DNA of 64,000 bases from Akebia trifoliata. Lineage: Eukaryota; Streptophyta; Magnoliopsida; Ranunculales; Lardizabalaceae. Within the stretch, counting starts at the first letter, position 1; each line of letters starts with the position of its first letter. Positions 24,821-36,113 of the stretch are shown in pieces. The DNA lies in the NCBI GenBank assembly GCA_017979445.1, contig CM030710.1, positions 15,982,248-16,046,247 on the forward strand. The letters are read 5' to 3'. The notes beneath the pieces were generated by a model. The model ran no database searches. It worked only from the letters and a program-made list of their open reading frames with translations, and was not told where the DNA came from. The position numbers were made by a program, and so were the translations under genes.

Positions 24821-26405
24821 TGAAAGCGCCCTCGATCCGCGGGGTGCGTGGATCCGCTTTTGACTCTTGAGGTTTGGGAGTCGCCACCTAGTTTAGGTCT
24901 AGGAACCATAAATGACTCTACAATAGATAAAACAGAACTAATCTACATAGAAATCTGAATCCGGGGATCATGTTACGGGGTTGGAAGGTGTTAGGCACCA
25001 ACCCCGCCCGGCCAATGCCGGTCTCTACTTATCCCAAATAGATCTACATTGCTAATGATAAAACCTAGATTAAAAAAATAATAAAAAAAACTTTACCTTC
25101 GATCTGCAAAAGCATTATTCCCTCAGATCTGAAAAATAGTTCCTTGTACCGTACTCCTTGCTTCGTTTTATCTCCGGATCTGATTTCTGATCTCCGAGGC
25201 AAGGTGTCTCCTTCTTGGATCTGAATGCTTTGAATTTGTGGTGGATTTTTGGGATGTTTTTGGGAGGTTTTTGGGTTTTTTTTAGGCTAAAATAGGAGTA
25301 GGGATGTTAGGGAAGGAGTTGGGGCTCCAAAATTAGGGTTTTGGAGGGGTTGTGGAGGCTTCTTCACCTACTTTTTCTAGGGTTTTTTCTTTGATACGAA
25401 AATAGGGTATGGAGGCTCCTTTTTATAAAGTTTCTTAGAAGCATTAGGGTTTCATTAGGGTTTCTTTTATGGTTTCAATTAGGGTTTCAATTAAGGTTTA
25501 GACTTTGGTCTCATGAGATGGACTTAGTCTTTAGGGTTTTAATTTAGGGTTTTGACTTTTAGTCTTATGAAATTGACTTGATTAGTTTAGATTAGGATTT
25601 TGATTTAGGGTTTTGACTTTTAGTCTTATGAGATTGACTTGATTAGTGTTTTGATTTAGGGTTTTGACTTTAGTCTTATGATATTGACTTTAATACTTTG
25701 ACTTTAGTCTTTCTTGGTTGACTTTAATGTTTTGACTTTAGCCTTACTTGACTTTAGTCTTACTTGATTGACCTTAATGTTTCTTTTTACATTTTTTAAT
25801 GATTTATTTATTAATTTCGAACTTTTTAATTATTAAAGTTGTAAAATTACCGTTTTGCCCTCGGAGAGGATTTTTTTACGTTTTAAGTCGTTTTTCAATG
25901 TTTCAGGATGTTTTGGAATCAGTTTTTCGTAAGGAATTCAATGGGAATGTTGGTTTTTGTCGTTTATGAAATTTTTTATGTGAAATGATCGTGAATTTTA
26001 TGAGGGGTATTTTCGTAATTTTGTCGAATTTTGTGAAAATTGGTGAAATGATTTATTTGGTTTCGATTTGTTGTTTTATGTGTTTGAATGGGTTTTCCTA
26101 AGCGTAATGTAGGCTCTAGGTTTGTTTTGATGTTAGGGGTATTTTGGTAATTTGGTCATTTTTAGTGATTTTTATCATGAAGCTTCTTTTTGGTCTGCAA
26201 GATGATGATTTCTATGTTTCTGGGGTCGTATTTTCCTAGCGTAGCGTGGTTTCTAAGTTTTGTCAGTTCGAGATACCTCATCCGAATTTCTGAAACATAT
26301 CTGGTAACAAAATAAAGCATTGGAATAGACATCCATCATTGGGAACTTTTACGATCGGGTTGACGAGTTAATTAATCAGGCGGATGCAAAAATGGGGTGT
26401 CTACA
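24821..26405 (-). repeat. 5' LTR of inner gypsy element
   Basis: It begins TGAAAGCGCC and ends GGTGTCTACA on the plus strand. A TATA-like box (TTTATAAA) is at about 25422-25429. Between 25540 and 25790 there are eleven TTGACT/TTGACC hexamers on the plus strand, upstream of the TATA box in element orientation. Confidence 0.93.
25540..25790 (-). promoter_or_regulatory. W-box (TTGACY) cluster in LTR U3
   Basis: Eleven TTGACY hexamers, the core bound by WRKY transcription factors, lie within about 250 bp upstream of the LTR TATA box. The same cluster occurs in the 3' LTR (about 15170-15410) and as AGTCAA in the solo LTRs (about 8180-8340 and 37790-38110). Function is inferred from the motif only. 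The motifs are partly repeats of a degenerate 60-bp unit, so density may reflect amplification. Confidence 0.5.
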
Positions 26406-26410
26406 CTCAC

Positions 26411-27263
26411 AGTTGATGTAGCATTAGAAGAAGTTGTTGTGACAATAGTAACTCTCGAACAAAGAAAAGGAAGTTGTTCTTTTCTTTAACAATGAGTCAA
26501 GAAAGAGAGAGGTATGTCCTCTACGTCCCCCATTTTTTTATTGTGAGAAATCCAGTTGCCCAAACTATGTATTCGAAGCTTCACATGCCATATTATAGCA
26601 AACTCAATCTAAGAAAACAAACCACCCGAATCGATGTTCTTCCATTACTTTTTGTACAAGTTTTGCCAGTGGAAAAAAAATCTAAAACTAAAATAGACCT
26701 CCAAACAAATCTTGAAAATCAAAGTTGGAGAAGAGGCAGGGCCAATTGTTGGAACAAAACTACAAAAAACCATATAAAAAAACTTGAACCACCAACAAAA
26801 TTTGACCTAAAACAGCAACAAAAAAACAAAACAAACAAACAAAAACACTCACAAATTCTAACCCTATTACAGCAACTTCTCTAATCGTTTAGATCACCAT
26901 GACAAGATATGGAGAATTAATAATAAAGGAAACAAACCTAGAAACTGAAACAAAAATCGACAAGATCAAAGACCTGTGGAGAACGAACTCATAATGAACA
27001 TGACAACTCAATCGAACCTTAATGATTAAAAACAACCAAAACTCCCAATAATTCAATAAAAGAAATTTCAATCTTGATAATTTGTGAAGGAAACAACAGA
27101 TTTAAATCGAATGATGCAAGAACATAATTGATTATGGATTTGACCCTAAAAAAAATGAGTTTTGCAAAAGAATTTAATCCTTTTGAAATCAGATGTGGGA
27201 GATTGATTACTCGTGTTTAGAGGATTCTTGATGGAATGTGCAGAGATGCGAAAATCAAAATAC

Positions 27264-27300
<37 letters not shown>

Positions 27301-28057
27301 GGGAAGAAGAGAGAAGCGTCTTTTTTTCTATTTTTTCGTCCTCTTCTTTTGCTCACATTGGAGAAGAAGATAGAAGAAGTAAAACACATTTTCTACTAAT
27401 GGCACACCACGTATATAAAACAAATTTGATTTTTATTTTTTGGAATCCTCTCCTCATCATGAACAACATTAAAAAAAGCAATTTTTTTTTATTTCTTAGC
27501 ACATCACTCACAAATAATTTATTTTCACAACTTATCACCCGTGCATATTAATGTGCTAAAAAAAATTTCATAAAAAAAAAATTATTTTAAAAGTCTGACT
27601 CCTCATCCCAACCACCATCATTATGTCCTCCATTTATATGTCAATTTGAATATTTCATTGTTTAGAGTCATCCCAAAATGACCGTAGATTGAATCATAGA
27701 AAGTGATACTCCAAAATAACTTACTCAAAATCAATCCAAATAATGCCAAGAGAAGATACAACCCAAAAATATAAAATAAACTAGATAAAAAATGGGTCAA
27801 CAACCATTATTTCATATCATTACCCTCTTGAAATCTTGCATTATTTAGGATCATTCCGAATGACCCTAGATTGAACCATAAAAAATGTGCCAAAATAAAA
27901 TATTCACCATTCAAACAAGTAATCAATAATCGAGCAAAAAAGAATGATAAAAAAACGAAAATAAATAAAGAAACAAACAACTAAAAATAAAATTAAAAAT
28001 TAAGTCGTTCTGGCAATGCTTCCCATACTTGGAGTTTTTCATGTCTGATCCTCAATA
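26411..28057 (-). other. Outer element leader, right part
   Basis: Non-coding. It has a (GA)n purine microsatellite at about 27263-27300 and a poly-A-rich part at 26700-26850. Two copies of a roughly 180-bp segment (around 27640 and 27825; TTGAATATTTCATTGTTTAG and variants) resemble 24590-24650 of the inner leader. Confidence 0.55.
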
Positions 28058-28076
28058 ATCTCCAGTAAAGTCACCA
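28058..28076 (-). other. Degenerate primer binding site of outer element
   Basis: On the minus strand, just inside the 5' LTR, the sequence aligns with the inner element's PBS with several substitutions (TGGTGACTTTACTGGAGAT). It is identified by position and partial match. Confidence 0.55.
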
Positions 28077-28077
28077 T

Positions 28078-29677
28078 TGAAAGCGCCCTCGACCCGTAGA
28101 GTGTGGGATTCCACTTTTGAGTTTTGAGGTTTGGGAGCCGTCACCTAGTTATTATGGTCTAGGAACCAAACATTGACTCTACCAATAGATAAGATACTGA
28201 TCTATATAGAGAATTGGTCTGGGGATCAAGTTATGGGGTTGGAAGGTGTTAGGCACCAACCTCTCCCGGCAAATGTCGGTCTCTACTTTTCTCAAATAAT
28301 AGTACATTGTAAAATAGACCTAAAAATAATATAAAAAAAATAATTACCTAGCGAATTACGACGGTTCCCTCAATACTAGCAGAGAGTGTCCTTGTATGAG
28401 TTTCCTTGTTATTCCTCCATCATTGGATCTATTTCTGATCTCCAAGTTGAAGTATCTTTCTTCTAGATCTAAGTGTTTTCTAACTTTTTTATGGATTTTT
28501 GGATATTTTTAGAGGGTTTCTGGATATTTTTTGAGTAAAAACTGGGGTTTGGATGATAGGTAGGGAGTTAGGACTTCAAAATTAGGGTTTGTAGAAGGTT
28601 AGAGAAACTTTTTGTTCTATTTTTTCTAGGGTTTATTTTGACCTCCGAAATTAGGTTGTGGAGGCTCTATATTTATAGAGTTTTTTTTTAAATAATTAAG
28701 GTTTGACTAGGTCTCCTTTTAGATAAGGTGAATTAGAATTTTGACTTAAGTTTTATTTGATTGACTAGGTTTCTTTAGATTAGGGTTTTAATTAAGATTT
28801 TGACTTAAGTCTTATTTAATTGACTAGATTTCTTTAGATTAGGATTTTAATTCTTACGTACAATGAAAGAATATATTTTTTTATTTTTTAAGAATCCCCC
28901 TTAATTATATTTTAATTCTTTATGCCTCCAGATGGAGGGATTTTAATAAATATCAGAGGGCTCCACTTAAATAAGTGGGTAACCATCAACAATTTTGCCT
29001 GAGGACTTGATTGATTAATTTTTTTGGTTCAGATTTTTAAATTAATTTTATTAAGATTTCACTTTACGTTAATTAATGTTTTATTTATTAATTTCAAAAT
29101 TTAAATTTTTTTAAAATTGAAAAATTACCGTTTTACCCCTGAAGAGAACTTTTGTGTTTCAAGTTATTTTTTGATGTTTCAAGATGTTTTGGAATTTTTT
29201 TTTCGTAAGGAATTCAATGGGATTACGGGTTTGTACCATTCAAGAATTTTTTGTGTGAAATGATTGTGAACCCTATGAGGGGCATTTTCGTAATTTTGTC
29301 AAATTTGGTGAAAATTGGTGAAATGATTTATTTGATTTTACTTTGTTATTTTATGTGTTCAAAAGAGTTTTCTTAAGCATAAGGGGGCTCTAAGGATGTT
29401 TTGATGTTAGGGTATTTTAGTAATTTTATCATTTTTAGTGATTTTCATCGTAAAGCTTCTTTTTATCTACAAAATGATGATTTTTATGTTTTTGGGGTTA
29501 TATTTTCCTAGCGTAGCGTGGTTTCTACAGTTTTGTTAATTTGAGATACCTCATCCGAATTTCTAATAGATATCTAGTAACAAATAAAACATTGGAATAA
29601 TCATCCATTATTGAGAATCATCACGATCGGGTTGACGAGTTGATTAATCAGGTGAGTGCAAAAATGAGGTGTCTAGA
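28078..29677 (-). repeat. 5' LTR of outer gypsy element
   Basis: It pairs with 4811-6341: the same internal segments appear in order, with many substitutions and small indels. The outer end reads TGTCTAGA, where intact family members have TGTCTACA. Confidence 0.82.
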
Positions 29678-30129
29678 ACAACCATCAGTCAAAACAATGC
29701 ATATGGAATTAGCATTAAAAGAATCATATTGTTTGACCAATTTAAACCTCTCATAGATGTGCCACAATAGTTCATATTCTAGGAAGAAAACGAAACAGTC
29801 ATTCCCGATGTAAACTGATGATCCAAAGATGTCAAATGACTGAACAAACTAAGTCGAAGTTCACAAATTACCATGTAAACAGGTAGAGGAATGAAATTTA
29901 AAACTGAAGTTCTCATATGCCAGTTTGTGTAGAATAAGTACCTGGTCTTGAAGAGTCATGAGGTATATCGATGATGTCTTGTTGCACACTATAATGTGAT
30001 ATGTATTTTTGGGGGAAAGATGAACAGAATTTACAGATGCATCACCTCCCTAATAGTTCAAACAGAAATTAAGTAATTAGATTCAAGGATTAGATCTAAG
30101 AAAAATCAAAATGCAAACCATGTGCAGAA

Positions 30130-30423
30130 AATGTAAAGAATGCATTGAATCAAACTGGATGACTAGTTATCGCCAATGGGGACAATTTAGTGGCTTAAAT
30201 CTGCAGGCCTTCTAAATCAAATTGCTAAGTATCAAAGGTCAAAATTAGCCCAAAACTTGGGAAAAAAGATCAAGGTCTTTACATTACTCTAGACCTTCTA
30301 ACATGCAAATGCTTTTACATAGATACGTTGTTGTTGACAAATCATAAAAGGTTCTTAAAAGCACATTTTAGTCTTTACAAAGCTTTGTTATTATTGATGA
30401 TGATAATGATGAATGAGATTTAT
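30130..30423 (+). repeat. Copy 2 of the ~320-bp direct repeat pair
   Basis: It matches 3658-3983 in the same orientation and lacks about 40 bp present there. It lies 450 bp outside the right LTR of the outer element. Confidence 0.85.
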
Positions 30424-31060
30424 CTTTAGGATTTTATTTAGTTCTTTTAAGAACATTCAAGATCATTAAGATTAGCACTTTGAAGAAGGTTTTCCTAGTT
30501 TCCCTCAGTAAAATCTTGGCTTTAAAGGTGATCAAAGTTTATTCACGTTTTTGCCACAACTCTTCTGATTGCACAACAAGGATCAAATCCCCCTGGGTCT
30601 ATATTGGTATCACTTTTTTCACCATTATCATCTATTTCAATTTATCTGTTTCACAACACGTGTAATAAAAATAAAGTAAAAAAAAAAACTACGTCCTGCC
30701 TTACGGATTTTGTACAACAATCACGCTCTACACCAAAACTATTCTTTTTTAGGATCATTTGTTTTCCTTTGTCAACATCCCCCTCTTTGCAAAATCGATT
30801 AGTAGGTGTGCCATAAACTATTATACTTTCCATAATTGCCTTTCTAACCTTTGAACAAAATAAATCTCAAGATTTTTCTAAAGGTCCCTCTTATAGAACA
30901 CCCATCCACGAATATTAACCATGATAGAATCAAAACCAATATCTTTCCTCTCCATTTCGATCAATGTCACCTCGGTCTTCTTCAAATCATTTCTAACAAT
31001 GGAAATTTATAAGCACATTGTACATGGAAGTGTTTCTCTCCTTTCCATCACACACACACA

Positions 31061-31091
<31 letters not shown>

Positions 31092-32084
31092 TCAAACACA
31101 ATTGTGAGACTATCTCCATAAATTTCCATTTCACAACCACATTGACAATATCATTAAAAAATAAAAATATAAAATAATAATAAAAAGCTGTATAGCTTGT
31201 CAACCAACTATAAATTACATTAAAATTTAAAAAAATAAAAAAAATAGAAGTTCCCACTACCGCACAATAAGAGTTCACTAACTTCTCATCTCTAAGTTAT
31301 CAATAATTAGTTTAAAAATATAATTTGGATGTCATTATTTAGAAAAATTGTGACTTTTCATTACAAATCTAGGGTTTCTGCCTAATAGCTTCTAGAACAT
31401 TCGCATATTATTAAAAATAAGAGTAGCTGAGATTCGAACTCGAAGTTAATTGCAAATTTCTGCATCGAAAAGTTAGGGTTTCAGACCAAAACATGTTGAA
31501 CAATCGTACTTCAACATCAAAAGAGTACCTAAGATGTGAATCGAAATTGAATAACTACACCAGTAACCAAGATCGAAAGGAGCAATTGAGATTCAAGTGA
31601 GTTTGTGGCAGCTGAGGTTGAGGGTTCAAGTCCTTCATTCCTCTCCTAGCGGTACAGGCCAGATAGGGTGGCAAAAGAATCCGACGTCAATCCTCACGAC
31701 AATGACCATGAAATTGGTGCTACACTAAGCAATGAAATCAGGGGTCGAACTAAGCGTCTAAATGGAAGGGTCGACTGAAACTCTAATCGAGACTCAAACG
31801 GAAGAACAAATGGTTAAAACTCCAGGTTTTAGTAATTTCAAAGAGATCAAGAGAATGAGAAGAAGAGAAGAGAAAATGGCAGAAAGAAAATGACAGAGTT
31901 TTGAAGTTTCGTCCTCTAAAATTATCACAAATTTTTTTGCGCCAAATCGATTATGTGGTGTTTGGAGTATGTACTATACAGTTGCGGAACAAACAATTCA
32001 CTATTACAGTCAATTAAAAAAAATTCCCCTAACCAAAACTCACTAATAAATCAAATTTTTTCTATAAAAAATAATTATTTTTTA
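30424..32084. other. Non-coding stretch with (CA)n microsatellite
   Basis: No gene is recognised. A (CA)n run with a few interruptions lies at about 31049-31102. The rest is AT-rich, with no frame longer than about 75 codons and no recognisable motif. Confidence 0.5.
31049..31102. repeat. (CA)n microsatellite
   Basis: CA dinucleotide repeats with a few A insertions; nothing else of note. Confidence 0.95.
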
Positions 32085-32746
32085 GTGGTGGATATACTCA
32101 TCCGTTGCTATATTAAATTTTTTTAAAAAAAATGATAAAGACGAACTCATCAACCGAATTTTTTCCATTAAAAAAAATTAATTTTTTAGTGGCGGATATA
32201 ATAATCCGCTGCTATATTCAATTTAAAAAAGTGGAATTCAGTAAACCAACATTTTTATTAAAAAAATTAATTAATTTTTTAGCGGCAGATATATTAATCC
32301 GCTGCTATATTCAATTTAAAATAAATTGATAAAGAGGAACTCATTAACCGAATTTTTTATACTAAAAAAAAAATTGATTTTTAGTGGCGGGTCTATTAAT
32401 TCGCTGCTATATTCAATTTTCACTAATTTATATTTCAAAAATTCATTTTGTAGTGGTGGATATAGTAATCCGCCACTATATTCAATTTAAAATAAATTGA
32501 TAAAGAGGAACTCATTCACCGATCTTTTTATATAAAAAAGATTGATTTTTTAATGGCAGATTTGCAAATCTGCTGCTATATTCAATTTAAAAAAAAATGA
32601 TAAGGAGAACACACTAAATTGTAAAAGAAAATTGGTTTTTTTAGCGGCGGATATATTGGTCCGCTGCTATATGAATTGAATAGACAGGATTGAATGCTTT
32701 TGTGTTTGCGGGGTCCCTATAGCGACGGATACAATTATCCACTGCA

Positions 32747-32783
<37 letters not shown>

Positions 32784-32842
32784 CATCGGATAAAATGATC
32801 CACTGTTATAAACGGTTGCTGTAGATAAAAAATGTTGTAGTG
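32085..32842 (+). mobile_element. CACTA-type element end with subterminal repeats (end 1)
   Basis: Eight or so copies of a roughly 85-bp motif carry short palindromes such as GCGGATATATTAATCCGC and ATAGCAGCGGA. They finish at a terminus reading, inverted, CACTACAACATTTTTTATC at about 32842. CACTACAA-type tips with clustered subterminal GCGG motifs are characteristic of CACTA elements. A (TA)n run lies at about 32749-32781. I cannot find the other end or a transposase here. Confidence 0.55.
32749..32781. repeat. (TA)n microsatellite
   Basis: Uninterrupted TA repeat within the subterminal region of CACTA-type end 1. Confidence 0.95.
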
Positions 32843-33075
32843 TGGTAGTAGCATATGGTGGTGGTGGTGGTCGTGGCATGGTGGTAATGGTAGTGGTTGT
32901 GGTCATAGCATGGTGGTGATTGGTGTATGGTGATGTTGATTGATTGTGGTGGTAGTGGTGATCATGGCATGATGGTGATGGTGGTTGTCGTGGCATGGAG
33001 ATGGTGATTGGTCATGGTGGTGATAGGTGTATGGTGTTGATTGGTTGTGGTGGTGGTGGCCGTGGTTTGTCATGA
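32843..33075. repeat. GGT/GTG-rich low-complexity minisatellite
   Basis: Dense GGTGGTGG, CATGGTGGT and GATTGGTG units lie directly beyond the CACTA-like tip. The histidine- and proline-rich reading frame on the opposite strand is a composition effect. Confidence 0.75.
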
Positions 33076-33779
33076 TTAGTCGTGATTAGTTGGGAAGGAC
33101 TCCAACGGATTTTAATATTAGTATTAAACCGTTGAAGCAAGACTTCCCATTCCCAAGGTCATTAGCAGATACTGGATGACTTGATGGCAATATCCATACT
33201 TTCGATCATTCCATACGAAATGAGAAGTTGTTGGAGAAATACCGGGGAGGTTACCCCTTAATACATGTGTAAAGCCTTATGAGCTAGGTAATCCAACTAT
33301 TTTCTTGTAAAACTCAAGTCAAGGCATGGGTAACCCTTTTTATACTCTTTATTTTGATATTGTGATTTGTTACCGATTTGCCCTGTGATTTTTTTCCTCC
33401 TCATTGGAGGATTTTTCATGTTAAAATTTTGGCATCTTTTGTTTGTGTTTGTTACTTTAGCTAGGTAAGTTTTCCTTTACTTTTTTATTAATTAGTTTCT
33501 ATCCAACATATATGCATACTTATGAACCTATAAATGACTTGACTTAGAACCATAAGAATATAAGAATATATATATATATATGATCTATTTATTGATTGCA
33601 TATCTATTTGTGGTGGTGGTAGTGGTGGTGGTGTGGCATATATGCATGTTTCTATTTCTACATGTTGATATGCATGTTTCTGTTTCAGGAGGTTGTTTTG
33701 CAGGTTACAACAACAGGTTTTGTTTCTATTTTGTAGGGCATTGCACAGAGAAAAAGTAAAAAAATTATTTTAAAAAAAC

Positions 33780-34036
33780 CTTATATATAACGTCGATTTT
33801 ATTAAAAATCGACGTTATATCTTAATTATTTTTTACAATATTTATTATTATTGACTTACCTTTGATGACGGAACCTGAAAAACCGACATTATTAAAAACA
33901 TATAACATTGGCTATAAATCGACGTTATAACCTTACATTTAAGACATTAGTCGGTTTAACGTTGGATTTATAACCAATGTCAAAAGACAATAACATCGAT
34001 TATAATCCGACGTTAAATGCCTTATTTCTACTAGTG
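33780..34036 (+). mobile_element. CACTA-type element end with subterminal repeats (end 2)
   Basis: Repeated ATAACGTCGAT/AATCGACGTTAT motifs in both orientations lead to a terminus that reads, inverted, CACTAGTAGAAATAAGGC. The motif core differs from ends 1 and 3, so this is a separate family. The opposite terminus and coding part are not found. Confidence 0.55.
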
Positions 34037-34610
34037 AAAGGAGGAGGGGGAAGAAGAGGGAGAAGACTTAGAACTGAAATTAAACTAAAGACTTTGATCC
34101 AAGAACTAGAATAAAAGCAAAGACTCTTTCAAGCGAACCTAATGGGTTTTTTGAATTCTCTAGAAGAGCTTTCAATGTACGAGTTGGGGACTTCAATCAT
34201 TCTCATGTCTAAGTTCTACCCACAAAGTTTAATCAATTGACCTCACCACCTTGCTCATCCACCACTCTGTGGCAAAGTACAGAAGCAATAAATAAGAAAA
34301 TGAACATTGATTGATTTCAACATAAAGTACACCACTCCTTCCTTCTCCACAATTATAGAAAAAAATTAAAAGAAACTAGAAAAGGAGGAGGGAGAAAACT
34401 TAGAACTGAAATTAAACTAAAGACTTTAAACCAAGAACTAGACTAAAAGCAAGTCTCTTTCAAGTGTACCCAAGGGGTCTATTTATAAGGTATTTTGATT
34501 CACTAGAAGAGGTGTCAGTGTATGAGTTGGGGACTTCGATCATTCTCATAAGTAAGCTCTACCTGCAAAGTTTGATCAATTGACCGTGGGCTCCCCTTGC
34601 CCATCCGTCG
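34037..34610. repeat. Direct duplication of ~230 bp (34037-34265 and 34383-34612)
   Basis: Both copies start AAAGGAGGAGGG and run through AACTTAGAACTGAAATTAAA to GAGTTGGGGACTTC and beyond, with about 10% difference and small indels. The first copy begins at the base after CACTA-type end 2. No gene is recognised in it. Confidence 0.75.
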
Positions 34611-35383
34611 TTCCGTGGCGAAGTACTGCATAGTTGGACTACATTTGTCTTATGTTATCATCTCCGGGCTTCTTGATTGCAATTGATCTCTTAATTTTTC
34701 ATTTGGTTGTCTTGATCTTTATATGATTGGACTGATTCTTATAAAAGCACACGTACGTAATCATAATTTTTGAAAAATATACAATTGCGTACATATATTT
34801 CGTGGAAAAGCCAAGAAAATGTGCAAGACAATGATTATAAACATAATGCATGACTTTACGTGTAAAAACAGAGTTATAACGAGAAAACCTAGATAAGTAC
34901 CCTAAGAACTATGTTGAAATATGCAATATTTAGCAATTATAGATCACACCCTCATACCTAGATTTTGCTCATCCCGAGCAAAAAGATAAAATCAAGTATG
35001 ATGCCAATTTCGCAAGCAACTTGACTGTATTTAACGAATGCAACAAGCCTTTAAACCTCAAAGTTACCCTTAGTGGACGAGCTTGATTCGTGAAGGTTTG
35101 CAGTGAATATAAGTACAAAATTCAACAACATTGCTATACAATACCAAAGTTAATATTCAAAAGCAATGATTAATTTTTTGATTTATCAGTCAGCGGTACT
35201 AATATTTGAAGTGAGTCCCAATCACCATCCCTATGTTAGAAAATTCTAGAAGTATAGTCCTCACTACATCCTTCATGATTGGCTTAGGTCCTCTTTGTGA
35301 TTTACGAGATGATTTAACATATTCTTCTAAATGAATTTGATACATGATAATAGATTGACTAATACCCTTGATATCAGCTATCA

Positions 35384-35800
35384 CTACGTGAAAATTTTCA
35401 AAATTCGACGGTCCAAAACCGTCGAATTATGGGACCATTCGACAGTCTCGACCGTCGAATTGGTCCATCGACGGTCCAAAACCGTCGAATTATGGGACCA
35501 TTCGACAGTCTCGACCGTCGAATTGGTCCATCGAATTTGGCCTTGTTGAAAAAATATTCAACGGTTAAAAATCATAGAATTTAAGGATATAGCGACAGTC
35601 GGCGACTGTCGCTATAGAGGCAAAACCCGTTGCAAATACATATAGCAATAGTCATATGGGATTTCAGTATATGGACTTATAGCGACGGCGGCTATTGGCC
35701 GTCACTATAGGGTATTTTATTAAAAATATATATATATATATTAAGCCTTTAGCTACGGTTGCTGACCGTCGCTATAGGGTATTCTTTTCATAAAAAAAAA
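35384..35800 (+). mobile_element. CACTA-type element end with inverted subterminal motifs (end 3)
   Basis: It begins CACTACGTGAAAATTTTC. A 64-bp unit holding TTCGACGGT...ACCGTCGAA then follows twice in tandem (about 35404-35533). After it come GCGACAGTCGGCGACTGTCGC and two TAGCGACGG...CCGTCGCTATA palindromes. Tip and subterminal organisation fit a CACTA end. No partner end is identified. Confidence 0.55.
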
Positions 35801-36113
35801 TTTAGGTCCTCAACTAGAACTCGCCCAATCTAGATGTGCATCAAATTTGTCAGGTTCATTTGGATTGGGCTTACTCCTACTTGATTGGGCTTATAAAAGT
35901 GATTCCACATAAGTACTTCTACTGAAAGTAGAGCTGTGCCAATGAAACTTGAATAATGACTAAACCTGGCTTAGTTATGTTTTAGCTTACTTGAAGTAAT
36001 TGGGTCAGACATCACAAGGTTTAACAAAAGCTTCTTGTCTACACAACTGAGAAAATGTAACACATAGTACAAACATAACCAAAGTGCAATTCTCAAAGTC
36101 AATTTTCCCATGT

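Larger units (their letters stand above)
14452..26405 (-). mobile_element. Inner Tat/Ogre-like Ty3/gypsy element, young, internally deleted
   Basis: LTRs at 14452-16033 and 24821-26405 are nearly identical; I count about 15 differences. Both outer flanks are CTCAC (14447-14451 and 26406-26410), a perfect 5-bp target duplication. Read on the minus strand: 5' LTR, PBS, leader with a 193-bp repeat, a short pol remnant (21760-20925), a 3' UTR with two tandem arrays (19245-17340 and 17337-16376), PPT, 3' LTR. I find no gag, RT or RNase H, so it is non-autonomous. Its insertion within the outer element and its low LTR divergence make it clearly the later arrival. Confidence 0.92.
4811..29677 (-). 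mobile_element. Outer Tat/Ogre-like Ty3/gypsy LTR retrotransposon, old and nested
   Basis: Two related LTRs in the same orientation bound the element: 4811-6341 (3' LTR) and 28078-29677 (5' LTR). Both carry the subfamily segment around 'ttattatggtctagaaacc' that the inner element's LTRs lack. Flanking pentamers ACAAT (4806-4810) and ACAAC (29678-29682) look like a decayed 5-bp target duplication. Read on the minus strand: 5' LTR, degenerate PBS, leader, decayed gag (about 12520-11120), a pre-RT motif (about 10960-10935), a 3' UTR with a 77-bp tandem array, PPT, 3' LTR. RT, RNase H and integrase are not recognisable, so it is a non-autonomous or deleted copy. It is interrupted by a solo LTR at 7397 and a whole element at 14452. 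The LTRs differ at many positions, so it is much older than the inner element. Confidence 0.8.

Noticed and set aside
26474..26884. 136-codon frame on the plus strand
   Set aside because: Lies in the A-rich leader of the outer gypsy element, with Lys/Gln/Asn-rich content and no motif.
32667..32996. His/Pro/Thr-rich frame on the minus strand
   Set aside because: A translation of a GGT/GTG minisatellite and TA repeat; composition artefact.
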